Shown here one piece after another: positions 62,301 to 64,000 of a DNA stretch of 64,000 bases; the stretch's first letter is position 1, and every line of letters starts with the position of its first letter. The notes beneath the pieces were generated by a model. It had not been told where the DNA came from. It searched no databases and saw only the letters and a list, made by a program, of their open reading frames with translations. The position numbers were made by a program, and so were the translations under genes. Source of the stretch: Verrucomicrobiales bacterium (GTDB taxonomy: Bacteria > Verrucomicrobiota > Verrucomicrobiia > Limisphaerales > UBA11320); assembly GCA_016793885.1 (NCBI GenBank), contig JAEUHE010000167.1, positions 1 to 64,000 on the forward strand, written 5' to 3'.

Positions 62301-64000
62301 TCTGGCTCACGATCAACGATCTCGCTGAACCGTTTTTGGCCGCCTTAAAAGCCGGCCAATGGCAGGTGGCCGGCCGTGAGAAACAGCTCGAGTTCGCCCT
62401 CAAATCCATCGAGCCTGCTCAGGCCGGCGCGGTGTTGAGCCAGATTTTGGAACAACAGCCGCTCGACCGGGAAGGCTCAGGCAACTGGATCGAAATCCTC
62501 GGCCAGGCGGCCCGACCGAATGAGCTGCGTAAACTCTATAACCAAGTGTTGTCGGGGGGATTCACCGACGCTGCCGCGACGAGGGCGATCGCTTCATTGG
62601 ATCAAGCCGCCCGGCTCAGAAACACGCGCCCCTCAGGCGATCTTTCCTCCCTGCCCGACCTTTTTCATCATGCGCATGAACCCCTTCAAGTGGCTGCGGT
62701 TCGCTTGGCCGGCGCTTGGAAGAGTCTAGGCCAGCGCACACGGGAACTTTCCAAGCTCGCAACCGCGCCCACCAGCAGCCCGGCGCTCCGCAACGCGGTG
62801 TTCGAGACGCTTCGCAACATCGGCGGACAGCCCGCAGTGGAGGCGTTGCTCCCGCTGAGCAAGCCGGAGATCGCTCTGGATGTGCGACGCGCAGCAGTGG
62901 TCGCCCTCGCGGCGGTGGATCTCAAGGCCGCTGCCGACCCCGCGGTTCAGACAGCGCTCCAGCTCACCGCGGAGCCGGAGTCGCTCGCCTTCTGGCGTGC
63001 CTTGCTCAACATCAAAGGCTCCGCTCCGATTCTCACGCGAACCCTGCCCAAGAGCGGCATCCCCGCCGTAGTCGCGAAGGCCGGCCTGCGGGCCGCCCGC
63101 GAAAGCGGACGCAATGAACCGGACCTGATCCTGGCCCTCACCCGCGGTGCAGACTTGGCCGAGGGGGAAATCGCGCTCTCCGAATCGGAACTGAAGGCGA
63201 TGGCGGCCGAGGTCCTGAAAAAGGGAGACCCGCGGCGCGGCGAGGAAGTTTATCGACGCCCCATGCTGGGCTGCGTGAGTTGCCACGCCATTGGTGGCGC
63301 CGGCGGCAAGGTCGGGCCCGACATGACCAGCATCGGTGCCAGCGCGCCCGTCGACTATCTCATCGAGTCCATTTGGTTCCCCAACCGCAAGGTGAAGGAA
63401 GGGTTCCACTCCCTCGTCCTCGAGACCAAGGACGGAGAGGAACTCAGCGGTATCCTGGTGCGTGAGGATGGGGAGCGGCTCGTGATCCGCGACACGACCG
63501 GCAACGAGGTGACGGTGGCGAAAAACAATGTAGAAAAGCGCACCACGGGTGGATCCATCATGCCCGCCGGGCTCATCGATGGCATCCAACCGGAGGAGCG
63601 CTTGGATCTCTTCCGCTTCCTGTCTGAGCTCGGCAAACCGGGACCTTACGACGCCTCCAAAGCCAACGTAGCTCGGGGATGGAAACTCCGACCGGGCACT
63701 CACTCCGACGAGCAGTTTGGTGTGGAGAAGATGGTTTCACTCCCGCTCACTGCCGGAGGGTGGACGGCCAGCTGGTCGCACGTGGACGGCAAGCTGACGC
63801 GCTCCGAGGTGCAGCAGGCGACTTCCGTGCAGAAGTGGGTCGGTTTGATCGCGGTGTATGGCGGAACCAAACTTCAGGTTCCCAAGGCCGGTCCCGTTCG
63901 CTTAGAACTCGAGGGCCTTGAAAACGCCAACGTCTGGGTGGCCGGGAAACCAGTTCCCGCCGGGAAACAAACCACCGTCGATCTCCCCGCCGGAACCCAC
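59342..64000 (+). CDS. PVC-type haem-binding protein with SGNH, propeller, HEAT and CxxCH domains (partial)
   Basis: An open frame runs from the ATG at 59342 to the window edge (over 1550 residues, no stop). A signal peptide (HWLVLLPLVCLYLLNSGLKAQ) is followed by an SGNH/GDSL-like domain (about 48-260) with FVGDTLIER (Thr in place of the usual nucleophile Ser), FLGYGMAASF and NGIHLNEQGY. Next comes a propeller of the membrane-bound-dehydrogenase type (about 460-800; APGYEVNLYAENP, DTNGDGKAE, HGRIWRVTPKG), then HEAT-like repeats (about 830-1250), then a cytochrome c-type segment with C1311-V-S-C1314-H1315 and a downstream candidate Met. This is the layout of planctomycete/verrucomicrobial haem-binding proteins, thought to oxidise sugars in the periplasm. 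The C-terminus lies outside the window. Confidence 0.9.
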   Translation, partial: MQTITLPGTPLKVLKLQRHWLVLLPLVCLYLLNSGLKAQNAIAPLELKDGDRVAFVGDTLIEREGTVGLLEHRLTTAFPNRNVLFRNLGWSADLPSGRSRASFDWHRGEEHWFTNLLGQIAAVKPTVVFLGYGMAASFDGPSGIDAFSKNMRRLVQSIQKQAQPAQVRFAIASPIRHEDLGSPLPDPNQHNQSLTLYRDALRSLANEVGATFVDWFADTAPTSGPKESPALTDNGIHLNEQGYRRLAESLGRHFPCPPPAWQLSLSRDGKTSADHRGVAINDFQRSRGSLRFQVTPNQVLMPGAAGSDLPAQPSASHALVQVKGLRSGNYVLKIDGREVLAGSHAAWEKGLALDRGPLLEAAHELHQTILKKNELFFHRWRPQNSTYLFLFRKGEQGRNAGEIPQFDPLIAEQEARIAKLRQPGTHLFELLPVAKDHVVGKPAAPAPTKTGHPETFSQPTPTFEVAPGYEVNLYAENPKLFKPIHMNFDSRGRLWVASSSVYPQIKPGQTADDAIIVLEDTNGDGKAETSSVFADGLLIPTGVEPGDGGVYVGQSTELLHFKDTNGDGKADVRRTILSGFGTEDTHHIIHTLHWGMDGQMYMNQSIYIHTHTETPNGVVRLNSGGILNLRPSTLELGIHMKGLVNTWGHQFDMFGQSFATDGAGGEGINYIVPQAMYVTYAGARRILGSVSPGTYPKFCGLEVLYSPLFPEDWQGSMITCDFRAHRVVRFSMREQGSAYVTQEMPEILRSQDAHFRPIDVKMGPDGALYIADWSNPIIQHGEVDFRDPRRDKEHGRIWRVTPKGKTPMPIQDLTRVSTEQLLGNLLSPSGYHREKSRRVLTERGVAVQGALNAWTSRQTDERALLESLWLHQALDVVNAPLLQRLLSATDGRVRAAAVRVLSFWRHRINSETLVAENRRQRFATPGELTPAQAEPVLKALAARVQDEHPRVRLEALRALAKFPTAQAAELALSVLNKPMDPHLEYTLWLTINDLAEPFLAALKAGQWQVAGREKQLEFALKSIEPAQAGAVLSQILEQQPLDREGSGNWIEILGQAARPNELRKLYNQVLSGGFTDAAATRAIASLDQAARLRNTRPSGDLSSLPDLFHHAHEPLQVAAVRLAGAWKSLGQRTRELSKLATAPTSSPALRNAVFETLRNIGGQPAVEALLPLSKPEIALDVRRAAVVALAAVDLKAAADPAVQTALQLTAEPESLAFWRALLNIKGSAPILTRTLPKSGIPAVVAKAGLRAARESGRNEPDLILALTRGADLAEGEIALSESELKAMAAEVLKKGDPRRGEEVYRRPMLGCVSCHAIGGAGGKVGPDMTSIGASAPVDYLIESIWFPNRKVKEGFHSLVLETKDGEELSGILVREDGERLVIRDTTGNEVTVAKNNVEKRTTGGSIMPAGLIDGIQPEERLDLFRFLSELGKPGPYDASKANVARGWKLRPGTHSDEQFGVEKMVSLPLTAGGWTASWSHVDGKLTRSEVQQATSVQKWVGLIAVYGGTKLQVPKAGPVRLELEGLENANVWVAGKPVPAGKQTTVDLPAGTH

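Overview
The window looks like chromosomal DNA of a verrucomicrobial bacterium, most likely of the Limisphaerales/Pedosphaera type. This is inferred from gene content and was not tested by phylogeny. Pointers are very large secreted proteins with lamin-tail (LTD) and CotH domains, a PVC-type protein joining an SGNH domain, a dehydrogenase-like propeller, HEAT repeats and a CxxCH haem motif, a Tat-exported Gfo/Idh/MocA oxidoreductase, GC-rich coding DNA, and intergenic spaces packed with short palindromic repeats. I see no tRNA, rRNA, CRISPR array, transposase or phage gene.

Layout. 1-11.6 kb: a repeat block, formate-tetrahydrofolate ligase (fhs), a 2451-residue secreted LTD/CotH/Ig protein, and a leftward pair encoding an SMP-30-like protein and an esterase. 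12.0-17.9 kb: a tight rightward operon (Gfo/Idh oxidoreductase, EamA transporter, BHMT-type methyltransferase, NagB-like sugar-phosphate isomerase, ROK kinase, Tat-exported sulfite-oxidase-type molybdoenzyme), probably for sugar or amino-sugar use. 18.4-22.6 kb: a second LTD/CotH protein. 22.9-28.0 kb: a LexA-type repressor followed 6 bases later by a 1490-residue protein that fuses a complete Y-family polymerase to a complete DnaE-type C-family polymerase; a perfect 12-bp palindrome lies just upstream. 28.3-37 kb: ApbE, a Tat-exported Gfo/Idh protein, a SNF2 helicase, and an sfp-alr-lipoprotein operon. 37.1-40.6 kb: a secreted M64-type metalloprotease with an FG-GAP propeller. 40.8-49.6 kb: a leftward chemosensory operon that matches Wsp (wspA-B-C-D-E order) but has no CheB/WspF gene, and in which the WspR-like receiver is attached to a hybrid histidine kinase instead of a GGDEF domain. 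49.7-51.5 kb: a PA14-domain protein. 51.6-55.7 kb: a four-gene peptide-type ABC importer without a binding-protein gene. 55.8-59.2 kb: a DUF58 and transglutaminase pair. 59.3 kb to the end: the PVC haem protein, cut off by the window edge.

The two strongest candidates for something little described are the lexA / PolY-PolC fusion mutagenesis cassette (22.88-28.04 kb) and the Wsp-like pathway with a swapped output module (40.8-49.6 kb). Both rest on motifs read directly from the sequence. How widespread they are, and whether they have been described before, cannot be judged from here.
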